NCBI GenBank assembly: GCA_046590195.1
Contig: JBKJTP010000083.1
Span: 1-22,305 of the forward strand
Source: JBKJTP01 sp046590195
GTDB lineage: Bacteria; Bacteroidota; Ignavibacteria; Palsa-1295
Length of the DNA: 22,305 bases
Direction of reading: 5' to 3'
The stretch's first letter is position 1; each line of letters begins with the position of its first letter. A program made the position numbers and the translations under genes. Positions 1 to 7,501 of this stretch are shown in pieces. The notes beneath the pieces are model-generated. The model saw only the letters and a list, made by a program, of their open reading frames with translations, was not told where the DNA came from and did not search any database.

Positions 1-171
1 CTTTCGAGCGCTGACGTCGATGGCATCAACATGATCGCGATCAAGGCTCTCATCACGAGGACCGAGGAGTTGCAGAAGCAAGTGCAAGAGATTCGCCAGG
101 AAAACGCCTCGCTTCGCTCAGCATTGCGTGAAATGAATGCGGATCACGAAAGTATGCGCGCTAGCAAGTAA
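1..171 (+). CDS. 3' end of a protein with a C-terminal coiled coil (5' end outside window)
   Basis: An open frame enters from the left edge and stops at TAA 169-171, giving the last 56 residues. It begins LSSADVDGINMIAIKALI and continues as a charged heptad-like helix rich in Glu, Gln, Lys and Arg, reading as a coiled coil. A short helical hinge plus coiled coil at the extreme C terminus is common in tail-fibre/peptidase S74 (intramolecular chaperone) surface proteins, and the pattern fits, but the diagnostic part of that domain would lie outside the window. The assignment is therefore a guess. The reading frame itself is well supported by its even composition and by the hairpin terminator about 110 bases downstream. 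Confidence 0.7.
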   Translation, partial: LSSADVDGINMIAIKALITRTEELQKQVQEIRQENASLRSALREMNADHESMRASK

Positions 172-251
172 GGAGAATCTACGTAGTGGGTGGGATGAAA
201 ATTCGTCTCAACGTGAATCTTATCCACAGCGGTTAGGTTTTCTATATCCGA

Positions 252-268
252 AGTGGGTTCTACTCACT
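252..268 (+). terminator. small hairpin, possible weak terminator
   Basis: AGTGGGT (252-258) can pair with ACTCACT (262-268), allowing one G-U pair, around a TCT loop; it runs into a short T stretch ending at 271. It lies between the end of the coiled-coil gene and the stronger terminator at 285-318, so it may be a first weak stop signal. The stem is short and could be coincidental. Confidence 0.3.
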
Positions 269-284
269 TTTGCCCAAAACTAAG

Positions 285-318
285 AAGAGGCGGCCGCGTA
301 AGCGACTGCCTCTTTTTT
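285..318 (+). terminator. rho-independent terminator of the leftmost gene
   Basis: AAGAGGC (285-291) pairs perfectly with GCCTCTT (308-314), followed by a run of T to 318. The T-run is on the + strand side, so it terminates the gene ending at 171. The opposite direction has only a weak T-rich tail, but it may also stop ispG transcripts that arrive from the right. The loop is long at 16 nt. Confidence 0.75.
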
Positions 319-367
319 ATTGCACTTTGTGTAGCGGCGCGGTTCCCGCGCCTGGTCGGGATGCCAG

Positions 368-1498
368 CTAATCCGCCGGCACGAAGTCCTCGACCTCCTG
401 CAGGATCGTCGCGACGATGTCCTCCTCCTTGATCCGCTTGATCATCTCGCCTTTGCGATAGAGGATACCAACGCCCTGCCCTGCCGCGATGCCGATATCA
501 GCTTCCGAAGCCTCGCCAGGACCGTTGACGACGCAACCCAGGATCGCGATCTTCACTGGCTTCTTCACATGCGCGAGCGCTACTTCGAGTTCGCGAGTGA
601 TCTTGAAGAGATCGACCTCTAGGCGTCCGCATGTCGGACATGCTATGAGCTCAACACCGCGTGTTGCGAGCGAGAGCGAACGCAGGATCTCTTTGCCTAC
701 TTCAATTTCTTTTTCAGGTTCATCGGTAAGCGATACACGGATCGTGTCTCCAATGCCTTCAGCGAGCAGCGTGCCGATACCGACCGAAGACTTGATCGTG
801 CCGACGCGCGTGGTGCCGGCTTCTGTTACGCCGAGATGCAGCGGGTAGTCTGTGCGCTCTGCGATGAGGCGGTAGGCATCGATCATCAAGCGCACATCAG
901 TCGACTTCACGCTGATGATGACCTGCTCAAAATCAAAATCTTCGCAGATCTTCGCATGGCGCATCGCGCTTTCGAAGAGTGCTTCCGCTGTCGGATAGCC
1001 GTGCTTCTCCAGAATATCCTTTTCGAGCGAACCTGAATTCACACCGATGCGGATCGGGATCTTCTTCGCCTTTGCTTTGCCGAGCACTTCATGAATGCGC
1101 TGGATCGAGCCGATGTTGCCCGGATTCAGACGCACTTTCGCTACTTCTGCATCAACTGCCTTGAGCGCGAAGATGTGGTTGATGTGAATGTCGGCGACCA
1201 CCGGCAGCTTGCTTCGCTTGACGATCTGCCCGATGCCCTCAGCTGCTTCCCAATCGTTGACCGTCACGCGAACGATATCGCAGCCAGCTTCTTCGAGCCG
1301 GGCGATCTGTGCGACCGTCGCTTCGACGTCACCAGTCTTCGTCTTGGTCATCGACTGCACCGAGATCGGCGAGCCTCCACCGACAGGAATACCACCCACC
1401 ATCACCTTGCGGGAGTGCCTGCGCGGGTACTTCTGCGTGGCTCCGGTAGATGCGGCAGTTTCTACATGACCATTAGCGGCGAGGATCGGTAATTCCAT
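368..1498 (-). CDS. ispG: 4-hydroxy-3-methylbut-2-en-1-yl diphosphate synthase (flavodoxin/ferredoxin), short form
   Basis: IspG (GcpE) performs the penultimate step of the MEP isoprenoid pathway, reducing methylerythritol cyclodiphosphate to HMBPP with a [4Fe-4S] cluster. The 376-residue protein has the N-terminal TIM-barrel signature (PISVQSMTKTKTGD near 44-57) and the cluster-binding domain. ACPTCGR gives Cys287 and Cys290, and ILGCVVNGPGEA gives Cys322 and the cluster-contacting Glu329, with the same 35-residue spacing as Escherichia coli Cys270-Cys305. Length matches the E. coli-type enzyme (about 372), not the long form with an inserted domain known from plants and many Bacteroidetes/Chlorobi. 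The first 25 or so residues are a poorly conserved extension and no ribosome binding site precedes the ATG, so the true start could be slightly downstream. It appears to be a single-gene unit. Confidence 0.97.
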   Translation of the reverse strand: MELPILAANGHVETAASTGATQKYPRRHSRKVMVGGIPVGGGSPISVQSMTKTKTGDVEATVAQIARLEEAGCDIVRVTVNDWEAAEGIGQIVKRSKLPVVADIHINHIFALKAVDAEVAKVRLNPGNIGSIQRIHEVLGKAKAKKIPIRIGVNSGSLEKDILEKHGYPTAEALFESAMRHAKICEDFDFEQVIISVKSTDVRLMIDAYRLIAERTDYPLHLGVTEAGTTRVGTIKSSVGIGTLLAEGIGDTIRVSLTDEPEKEIEVGKEILRSLSLATRGVELIACPTCGRLEVDLFKITRELEVALAHVKKPVKIAILGCVVNGPGEASEADIGIAAGQGVGILYRKGEMIKRIKEEDIVATILQEVEDFVPAD

Positions 1499-1634
1499 TT
1501 ATTGGGTGTTTGCGTTCAGTCGGGGGAGAACAGCGGGCTGGATGGAATCGTCTGTGAAATTTCTGTTGCTGGCCAGCCACTGCCACCCTCTATACGCGAC
1601 ACCCGAATTACGTTTCAGCTTCTCTCAGCTAGCC

Positions 1635-2570
1635 TTAGCGGCTGATCGTGACCATCCTGCTGCTGGTGCCCTCTGACGATCGAGAGCTCAGCATGTAATT
1701 GCCTGGGAGGATCTGGGAGACATCGAGATCAAACTCGCCTGCCGAGACCTCGACTTCTCTTTCGAGCACGACGCGTCCGGCGACATCACTCAGCGTCACA
1801 TACGCCAAGGGCGCGCTCGTCTCACACGTTACATTCAGGACTGAGGACGCGGGGTTCGGATAGACCGAAAGCCTTGAGCCCGCATCTGCTGGCGCATCGA
1901 CTGCATTCGTAAAATTGACCTCGAATGGTCCGACCTGCGCAATGCCCCCATGCTGGGCTTGTACACGCAAGACAATATCACCTCTCGGTTCGGGGGGTGT
2001 ACGCCAAACATAGCTGCGCAACGTGGAATCGATCTGAAACGCGATCTGATAAATAGCGAAGCCGTCAACGACATAATCAATATCGATCGGCGAGAGCTCG
2101 CCACTGGCGTCCCACTCGATCACCACATCGTAATCCACTGGTAGTGGATATCGGCCATTGTTAACGCGAGCCGTTAAGATCTTTGGAATCTCGCGGATGC
2201 GGAAGATCTCGCTCAAGCCGACCGAACCAAGACTATCTGTGATGCGCAGCTGAACATTCGGAGCCTCGATGTTCGGGACATCCCAATTAAATGAATTGCT
2301 GATATAGCCCTTTCCGGGATATGTCTCCTTCTTGATCAACTCCCACTTGGCCCCGCCGTTCGTTGTGAACTCGTAGACCACTGGGTTGTAGAACAAGCCT
2401 TCAGCTGTAACACGTACTTTTGTGTATATCTGCCCCGCCATCACCGCGTCCCCCGCTTTCGGATAAGTGATATTGATCGATGCCTGCGGCGCCTGAGATT
2501 GGGCTTTGGCTGGGAAGATCAGCAGTGCTGATAGTGCAACGAATGTGCGAATGTGGCTCAAGAGCTTCAT
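1635..2570 (-). CDS. secreted protein with T9SS type A sorting domain, one-module form
   Basis: This 311-residue exported protein has a Sec signal peptide (hydrophobic segment about 9-21, Ala-rich end near 22-27). An Ig-like N-terminal domain follows (about 31-127; motif TYPKAGDAVMAG), then one module of about 90 residues (131-222) with the pattern VNNGRYPLPVDYDVVIEW...VGPFEV, then a T9SS type A sorting domain (about 233-311) containing SVYPNPASSVLNV and ending RMVTISR. In T9SS organisms such a domain directs export across the outer membrane, where it is cleaved and the cargo attached to the surface or released. It is a paralogue of the gene immediately upstream (2685-3875), with the same architecture but one module fewer. 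The ligand or function of the modules is unknown. I see no good terminator after it. Confidence 0.9.
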   Translation of the reverse strand: MKLLSHIRTFVALSALLIFPAKAQSQAPQASINITYPKAGDAVMAGQIYTKVRVTAEGLFYNPVVYEFTTNGGAKWELIKKETYPGKGYISNSFNWDVPNIEAPNVQLRITDSLGSVGLSEIFRIREIPKILTARVNNGRYPLPVDYDVVIEWDASGELSPIDIDYVVDGFAIYQIAFQIDSTLRSYVWRTPPEPRGDIVLRVQAQHGGIAQVGPFEVNFTNAVDAPADAGSRLSVYPNPASSVLNVTCETSAPLAYVTLSDVAGRVVLEREVEVSAGEFDLDVSQILPGNYMLSSRSSEGTSSRMVTISR

Positions 2571-2581
2571 ATAAGTGACGT

Positions 2582-2591
2582 GGACAACAAC
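2582..2591 (-). promoter_or_regulatory. leader element GTTGTTGTCC shared with the upstream paralogue
   Basis: On the minus strand GTTGTTGTCC ends 11 nt before the ATG at 2570. The identical 10-mer ends 10 nt before the ATG of the paralogue at 3875, although the surrounding leader bases differ. This could be a conserved translation or transcription-start element, or simply residual identity from the gene duplication. There is no Shine-Dalgarno sequence in either leader. Confidence 0.35.
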
Positions 2592-2628
2592 TACACTAAC
2601 AACTTCAGAAGAGCAGATTTGTTACCCC

Positions 2629-2661
2629 AAAAAAAAGAGGGCTGCACTTGCTGCGCAGCCC
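2629..2661 (-). terminator. rho-independent terminator of the 396-residue T9SS protein gene
   Basis: Read on the minus strand, GGGCTGC (revcomp of 2655-2661) pairs perfectly with GCAGCCC (revcomp of 2639-2645) and is followed by a T-run corresponding to A2629-A2636. It sits 24 bases past the stop of the minus-strand gene at 2685, so the two paralogues are probably separate transcription units, the second having its own promoter in the 60-base leader downstream of this hairpin. Confidence 0.88.
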
Positions 2662-2684
2662 TTCGACTTCTGATTCAGATCCGA

Positions 2685-3875
2685 TCACCTCTGGATGGTG
2701 ACCATCCTCGAGACGGTACTCTCACCCTGCTGCACCGAAAGCATGTAGCTGCCTGATGCCAGAGTTGAAACATCCAGCTCGACCTTCTCACCCCCGTGAG
2801 CCGATCTTGCGATAAGCTGCTTACCTGTAAGGTCGGTGAGCGTCACGTTCACTGCACCAGCAAGTTCGGCCTGAACGCTGAGCACGTTCATTGCCGGGTT
2901 CGGGTATACCGAAACTTTGAAGCTTGCATCGTCATGCTTGCCAACGCTAGCGATCTCTTGCAACGCAAATGGACCGACCTCCACTTTCTGCGCGTCTGCT
3001 GGATCGAGCACGATGTAGATCTCGGGTTGTGTGGTCAGCGGCGTCTTCCATGTGTAGGTTGTCGTTGAACCCGCAAGATCGTTTGCGATGACGTATGGGA
3101 AGCCGCCGACCTCATACCAGAGATCGATCAGACCTGGCTCACCTGTTACAGTCCATGAGATGACAACATCCTGACCTGCAGGCAGAGGCGTCACGCCTCC
3201 GTTGACGATCACGTTGCTGATGCCCGCAACTGCCTGGATCCTGAACGGGCCGACCTCGAGCTCCGATGCCTTGTCAGCCTGCAGTAAGAAGTAGACATCT
3301 GTCATTGGCGTCTTTGGTGAGCGCCAGGTATAGCTTTGTGTCGTTTGCGGAAGGTTATTCGCGATGACCGTCTTCTTGCCATCGACATTGTACGAGAGAT
3401 CGATCAGTCCAGGTTCGCCATAGACGGTCCAGGTGATCTGAATGTCGGTATCGAGCGGGATCGGATTAAAGCCGTCGTTGACAGTCAGCCCTTCGAGCTT
3501 CGCCGCGGCTTTGAATTGGAAGACGCCGCTTGTGCCGATAACGCCCGCTGCATCGCGAAGACGGATCTGCGCCTCAGGCACCGAGATGTCAGGTGGGTTC
3601 TGCCACGTGAATGTTGAACTTCCCGGAGTGCCACCTGTGAAGGACGACTCGCCGATATACATCCAGAAGCCGCCGTTATCGACGGTGTATTCATAGATGA
3701 TCGGTGATGTCAGATCACCATTGTAGGTCGCTTTTATCTGGAACGGCACGCCGCCAAGGAGGACATCACCCGCCTTTGGCGCAGTGACAACGATCGCAGC
3801 ACCTACTGGCGATTGTGCGTACGAACTAACGGTGCAGAGTGCAAGAAGCAGAAACGTCAGTAAAGATTTTATCAT
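2685..3875 (-). CDS. secreted protein with T9SS type A sorting domain, two-module form
   Basis: This 396-residue exported protein has a clear signal peptide (MIKSLLTFLLLALCTVSSYA, cleavage likely before Gln21). An Ig-like N-terminal domain (about 26-122; TAPKAGDVLLGG) is followed by two tandem modules (about 127-215 and 217-307) with near-identical cores (W-T-V-x-GEPGLIDL, YTW, EVGPF), then a T9SS type A sorting domain (about 315-396) with VSVYPNPAMNVLSV and a final SRMVTIQR. It differs from the downstream paralogue by 85 residues, which is one module. The modules look like all-beta, carbohydrate- or protein-binding-type domains, but I do not recognise a specific family. It is predicted to be surface-attached or released through T9SS. 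Confidence 0.9.
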   Translation of the reverse strand: MIKSLLTFLLLALCTVSSYAQSPVGAAIVVTAPKAGDVLLGGVPFQIKATYNGDLTSPIIYEYTVDNGGFWMYIGESSFTGGTPGSSTFTWQNPPDISVPEAQIRLRDAAGVIGTSGVFQFKAAAKLEGLTVNDGFNPIPLDTDIQITWTVYGEPGLIDLSYNVDGKKTVIANNLPQTTQSYTWRSPKTPMTDVYFLLQADKASELEVGPFRIQAVAGISNVIVNGGVTPLPAGQDVVISWTVTGEPGLIDLWYEVGGFPYVIANDLAGSTTTYTWKTPLTTQPEIYIVLDPADAQKVEVGPFALQEIASVGKHDDASFKVSVYPNPAMNVLSVQAELAGAVNVTLTDLTGKQLIARSAHGGEKVELDVSTLASGSYMLSVQQGESTVSRMVTIQR

Positions 3876-3885
3876 GTGCTATTGG

Positions 3886-3895
3886 GGACAACAAC
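3886..3895 (-). promoter_or_regulatory. leader element GTTGTTGTCC of the 396-residue T9SS protein gene
   Basis: This is the same 10-mer as at 2582-2591, ending 10 nt upstream of the ATG at 3875 on the minus strand. Its function is unknown. Confidence 0.35.
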
Positions 3896-3986
3896 GATCC
3901 GAAAACGCGTAGAAAAACGCTGATGGGAGTAGTGTAGTAAAAAACCAGAACACGGACAAATCATTGCACCCACAAATGAACAAGAA

Positions 3987-4010
3987 GGGGTCGCCCAGAC
4001 GGACGACCCC
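3987..4010. terminator. hairpin downstream of the rhomboid gene
   Basis: GGGGTCG (3987-3993) pairs perfectly with CGACCCC (4004-4010) around a 10-nt loop, and flanking AAGAA/TTCTT extends the stem with one bulged base. On the minus strand it follows the rhomboid stop (4050) and is trailed by a T-rich TTCTTG stretch, so it plausibly terminates that gene. It directly abuts the AATTCTT heptamer repeat at 4010-4045, which may be part of the same structure. Confidence 0.6.
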
Positions 4011-4045
4011 ATTCTTAATTCTTATTTCTTAATTCTTAATTACCC
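4010..4045. repeat. AATTCTT heptamer array, second copy near 10033-10068
   Basis: Four consecutive 7-bp units (CATTCTT, AATTCTT, ATTTCTT, AATTCTT) are followed by AATTACC. The stretch aligns unit for unit with 10033-10067, differing at only a few of about 35 positions. It lies in the gap between the rhomboid stop and the divergently spaced T9SS gene leader, next to a strong hairpin. It codes for nothing I can recognise. Confidence 0.75.
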
Positions 4046-4049
4046 CAGA

Positions 4050-5111
4050 TCACCTTCGCTCATCCATTTTCTTCGAGGCTTCGAAAAGGATCTGGCGTTC
4101 GTCCTCGGTCAGGTTGGAATAGCCTGAGGCTGCGATCTTGTCGAGGATGCGGTCGATCTCTTCTTGAGTGATCACTCGGCCTTTGTGGGTCGCTTGGTTC
4201 GCCTGGTTCTGTGATGGAGGGCGCTGCTGATTGCGCTGGTCGTTGACGTCATAATATTCGGCATCCACCGTCTCGTCATCGTCGCGGTTCGGACGCTTGA
4301 ACATATTGCCGAACCCGCCCGACTTGCCAGATGCTTCCTCTTTCTTCTGCGTCTCCTGCTCCCATGGGTTTTGGAAAGCCTGCCAGTAATCCTGATTGCC
4401 GCCCCGTCCACCGCCACCCATACGATTGCGATTCGAGCCGCCGCCAACGCTTCGCGAGCCGAACGGAAACTTGCCCATGATAATGAGAAAGTAGACTACA
4501 CCCACGAGTGCGCCACCAAGATGCGCGAAATGTGCGACAGTGCCGCCGCCGCTACGCGCGCCGAAGAGATCCATCAACACATAGATACCGACGAGGTACT
4601 TGGCTGGGATCGGAAAGATAAAGTAATAGATCGTGCGATCGGGATAGAGCATCGCGAACGCGACCATCACGCCGAAGACCGCACCAGATGCACCTACGAC
4701 TGGAGCCGGGGAGATCAGCCAATGCGCGAGTCCGCCACCAATACCGCACAGGGTATAGAAGAGAAAGAATTTTTTCGCGCCTATCGCCTGCTCTACTTCG
4801 AGCCCGAAGAAATAGAGCATCAGCATGTTGAAGAACACATGCATGAACCCACCATGCATGTACATGTAGGTGAAGAACTGCGTCACGAAGAAGAGAGGAT
4901 GCCCGGCTGGATAGAGCGGCAGGTACGCCTCCATATACGTGGCGATCGAGATGCCGCCGAAGGTGAACGCTCCGAGCAGAAGCTGCCCGAGGAAGATCGC
5001 TACATTTGCGATGAGCAAAAACTTGAGGACATCAGGAAGCAGCGAAAATCCGCCGCCCGTGCCCATTCCACCACCGCTATTGTATCCGCCCGCAGGCCTG
5101 TCAAATCTCAT
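4050..5111 (-). CDS. rhomboid family intramembrane serine protease with C-terminal cytoplasmic extension
   Basis: Rhomboids cleave transmembrane proteins within the bilayer using a Ser-His dyad. This 353-residue protein has the rhomboid core at about 25-215, with six predicted membrane helices. The HxxxxHxxxN oxyanion motif is His86, His91 and Asn95 (HGGFMHVFFN), the nucleophile is Ser142 in VVGASGAVFG, and the catalytic histidine is His197 in HFAHLGGA. The core is preceded by a Gly-rich N terminus and followed by a Gly/Arg/Asn/Gln-rich linker (about 218-305). The end is a small helical domain (about 308-353; ITQEEIDRILDKIAASGYSNLT) of the type often appended to Bacteroidota rhomboids (DUF6576-like, from memory). 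Substrates are unknown. The start ATG at 5111 has no Shine-Dalgarno sequence. Confidence 0.95.
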   Translation of the reverse strand: MRFDRPAGGYNSGGGMGTGGGFSLLPDVLKFLLIANVAIFLGQLLLGAFTFGGISIATYMEAYLPLYPAGHPLFFVTQFFTYMYMHGGFMHVFFNMLMLYFFGLEVEQAIGAKKFFLFYTLCGIGGGLAHWLISPAPVVGASGAVFGVMVAFAMLYPDRTIYYFIFPIPAKYLVGIYVLMDLFGARSGGGTVAHFAHLGGALVGVVYFLIIMGKFPFGSRSVGGGSNRNRMGGGGRGGNQDYWQAFQNPWEQETQKKEEASGKSGGFGNMFKRPNRDDDETVDAEYYDVNDQRNQQRPPSQNQANQATHKGRVITQEEIDRILDKIAASGYSNLTEDERQILFEASKKMDERR

Positions 5112-5288
5112 CCGTTAATATCTCGCTCGAAGTGTTTCGTAACTTGGGGTGCTCAATTGAGGGCTGGCGTGCCGATGCAGCAGGGCAACAATCTCGTATT
5201 TCCGCGCCAAAAACCGAACAATATCGATGCGCGTGAACCGAATCAGCGGGGAGCACTGTATTTTTACGCAGAATTAGTCGTTTGTTCC

Positions 5289-5315
5289 GAACAGACCGGC
5301 CTTGGAGGTCTGTTC
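5289..5315. other. perfect 9-bp inverted repeat in the divergent rhomboid/BNR gap
   Basis: GAACAGACC (5289-5297) and GGTCTGTTC (5307-5315) are exact reverse complements around a 9-nt loop. It sits 84 bases upstream of the BNR gene start and 178 upstream of the rhomboid start. No T-run follows on either strand, so it is not a typical terminator. A leader hairpin or an operator dyad is possible. The rest of the 5112-5398 gap shows nothing I can name. Confidence 0.45.
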
Positions 5316-5398
5316 CAAAAGGAAGCTAGTGGCTCATCGCTCCAATCTCCGCTTGGCTCTGTTCGTCTAACTCATCCCCTTCCCCAACGCAATTACGG

Positions 5399-7411
5399 TT
5401 GAGCACATCCCTTCGGAACATCGCTCTCATTCTAACACTCATTCTCGTGAGTGCTGGGAGCCTTCGTGCGCAATGGACGAATGTGGCACCAGCGCTCATC
5501 CCATCGGCTTCGAATCTTGGCGGCGGATCCATCGTCTACAAGCAAGGCATCGCCTGGGTTGGTATGCGAGAGATTTTTATCTCGACCGATGAAGGCCTGA
5601 CTTGGCAGAAGAAGAACACGCCGCTTAACAACATCGATTACGTTCGCAACCTCGATGCGTACGACGATAGCACAGCACTGCTCGCATCCAACGAAGGCGA
5701 CACATGGATCACCTACGATCAAGCGAACACATGGCGCAGAATACGTAACACCGGCAGCGCATTCGCTGCCCGCTTCATCGGATCGCCTCTCAACATCATC
5801 ATTGCTGGTGGTTCGACCGGGTTGCTTGATGTAACAACCGATGGAGGCCAGACGTGGAAGTCGACGAAGATCGGTACGTTCGTGCCGTTCGTAGTGCCTC
5901 TTCTTGGTGGTACTGCTTATGTACTGGTTGCAACAATCGCGAGCAAGACCGCGAGCCGAGTGATGCTTACCACAGACTATGGCATGACGTGGGCCGCGGG
6001 GCAAGACACTGCGGGATTTGACAGCTACACCTTCGCGGTCGATCCGTGTAGCCCTGAGCGAGTCTATATCGCGAATGAAGATGCAGGAAATCCTGGCTCG
6101 ACGAATGGCGTATCCGAGATCTATGTCAGCAGCAATTCGGGGAATACCTGGACGACAACGTATTCCAAGTCAGGCAAAGATCTCGTTGGAAGCATCGCGC
6201 TTTCTTCGAACGCAGTCTATGTTCAACGACTGTTTGATGGCATTCTGCGTTCGACCGACTTCGGCAACACGTGGGTCGATGTCGGTGGACCAACGATGAT
6301 CTTCGATTCGCGATTGCTTTGTGCGATCACAGATAATGTCGTGCTTGCTGGTGATGCGCAAGGAAACATCTGGCGGACGATCAATGGCGGTGGTGATTCG
6401 GTGCGTGGTGAGATACGCTATCACTCCATCACTTCGGATCCCGACATGCTCTTCATGTGGGACACGCTCTTCTCGTGCGATCCTCCGACGCTCGATACAC
6501 TCTTCATCAACTCGATCTTCTGTCAGCCGCCACGCATTGTCCGTACAGAGATAGAAGGAGATCATCCGCAGGATTTCACTCTTACTTCAACGGTACCAGA
6601 ATTTCTTACCGGAGCCGATACGCTCACCTTCCGCTTCATGCCACGCGGCAACGGCGAGCGGCGTGCAAATTTGCGTATCACCTTTCAGGATAGCACAACG
6701 ATCATCGTTCCGATGCGCGGCTTCGGCAAGGGCGTGACAGAGCTAACACTTGCCACGGCAGCTGGTGCTACGGATACGCTTGGTGCGACAGTGTATCTGC
6801 CGATCAGATATGAGAGCGATGGCGAGATGACTGGCATTGCAGCACGAATTCATTACGCAAGCGATCAGATCGAGTTTGTAGATGCCTTTGATCTTCTTGG
6901 CGCATCTGTCGCATTACCAGGCACTGATCCGAAAAGTCATTCGCTTCTTTTTCCTCCATTCATCTCGCAGAATGGGTTGATCGGTCATGCGGCGTTCCGA
7001 GTCTACTCGGGTGAGGATGGCTGCGTGCCGGTGTGGTTCGATTCGATCACGGTGTTGAGCACGCGTCCGTCCTGTGCATTCGCGATCAATCCGACGATGG
7101 AAACGGAGATCTGCATGCCGAATGATTGCGTTGCGATACGAGTGAGCGATTTTCTGAGATATGGCACGTTCCCGACGCTTGCTGTGATGCAAGCGGGTGA
7201 TGATCTCTTGCTGAAGAGCGATGTGAATTTTGGCGAGGTCACGATACGTGTCGTCAACACACTTGGTGTGACCGAAGCAATTCACATGCAGGAGTTGCGA
7301 GCGGATAAGCCGGTGAGATTTTCAGCGCGCGGAATTGCCGAAGGCATGTACTTCATCGAAGTGCAGAGTGCGTTAGGCAGACGCGTGCTGAAGCAGGTGA
7401 TCCAGCATTAA
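5399..7411 (+). CDS. secreted Asp-box (BNR) beta-propeller protein with degenerate T9SS-type C-terminal domain
   Basis: This 670-residue exported protein starts at a TTG codon, which gives a good signal peptide (hydrophobic 8-20, LRAQ end near 22-25); no ATG is available in this frame upstream of the signal. Residues 60-295 contain six Asp-box turns of the form S/T-x-D/N-x-G/A-x-T-W: TDEGLTW, YDQANTW, TDGGQTW, TDYGMTW, SNSGNTW and TDFGNTW, which imply a BNR/sortilin-like propeller. About 340-445 resembles an Ig-like ASH/HYDIN-type domain, about 448-580 is cohesin-like, and the last 80 residues resemble a T9SS sorting domain (GMYFIEVQSALGRRVLKQVIQ) but lack YPNP. Proteins of this type are common in FCB bacteria. 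No enzymatic active site is evident; a surface binding or structural role is likely. Confidence 0.85.
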   Translation: MSTSLRNIALILTLILVSAGSLRAQWTNVAPALIPSASNLGGGSIVYKQGIAWVGMREIFISTDEGLTWQKKNTPLNNIDYVRNLDAYDDSTALLASNEGDTWITYDQANTWRRIRNTGSAFAARFIGSPLNIIIAGGSTGLLDVTTDGGQTWKSTKIGTFVPFVVPLLGGTAYVLVATIASKTASRVMLTTDYGMTWAAGQDTAGFDSYTFAVDPCSPERVYIANEDAGNPGSTNGVSEIYVSSNSGNTWTTTYSKSGKDLVGSIALSSNAVYVQRLFDGILRSTDFGNTWVDVGGPTMIFDSRLLCAITDNVVLAGDAQGNIWRTINGGGDSVRGEIRYHSITSDPDMLFMWDTLFSCDPPTLDTLFINSIFCQPPRIVRTEIEGDHPQDFTLTSTVPEFLTGADTLTFRFMPRGNGERRANLRITFQDSTTIIVPMRGFGKGVTELTLATAAGATDTLGATVYLPIRYESDGEMTGIAARIHYASDQIEFVDAFDLLGASVALPGTDPKSHSLLFPPFISQNGLIGHAAFRVYSGEDGCVPVWFDSITVLSTRPSCAFAINPTMETEICMPNDCVAIRVSDFLRYGTFPTLAVMQAGDDLLLKSDVNFGEVTIRVVNTLGVTEAIHMQELRADKPVRFSARGIAEGMYFIEVQSALGRRVLKQVIQH

Positions 7412-7415
7412 GCCC

Positions 7416-7501
7416 AGCGCGCTAAGACCCTAAACGCTAGCCGCTAACAGCTAGGCTTTGAACGCTAAGCGCTGAACGCTAAGCGCTAGACGCTTCCCAG
7501 C
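7416..7501. repeat. RANCGCT heptamer array filling a convergent intergenic gap
   Basis: From 7432 to 7494 nine consecutive 7-bp units occur without an indel: AAACGCT, AGCCGCT, AACAGCT, AGGCTTT, GAACGCT, AAGCGCT, GAACGCT, AAGCGCT, AGACGCT. Two less regular 8-bp units precede them. The array occupies nearly the whole gap between the stop of the BNR gene (7411) and the stop of the PASTA gene (7502). AGCGCT is self-complementary, so parts could fold. No conventional terminator is present in this gap. Confidence 0.8.

Noticed and set aside
220..228. Perfect DnaA-box sequence TTATCCACA
   Set aside because: It is a single copy with no cluster of boxes, no AT-rich unwinding region and no dnaA, dnaN or parAB nearby; it is not evidence for an origin.
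1091..1492. 133-codon + strand open frame within ispG
   Set aside because: It is a shadow frame opposite a strongly conserved enzyme; there are no recognisable motifs.
4371..5402. 343-codon open frame on the + strand opposite the rhomboid gene
   Set aside because: It is antisense to a rhomboid protein with intact catalytic motifs; its translation is His/Glu/Arg-rich with no family features and reflects the codon bias of the real gene.
7416..7501. Possible CRISPR array
   Set aside because: Units are 7 bp without spacers, and there are no cas genes in the window.
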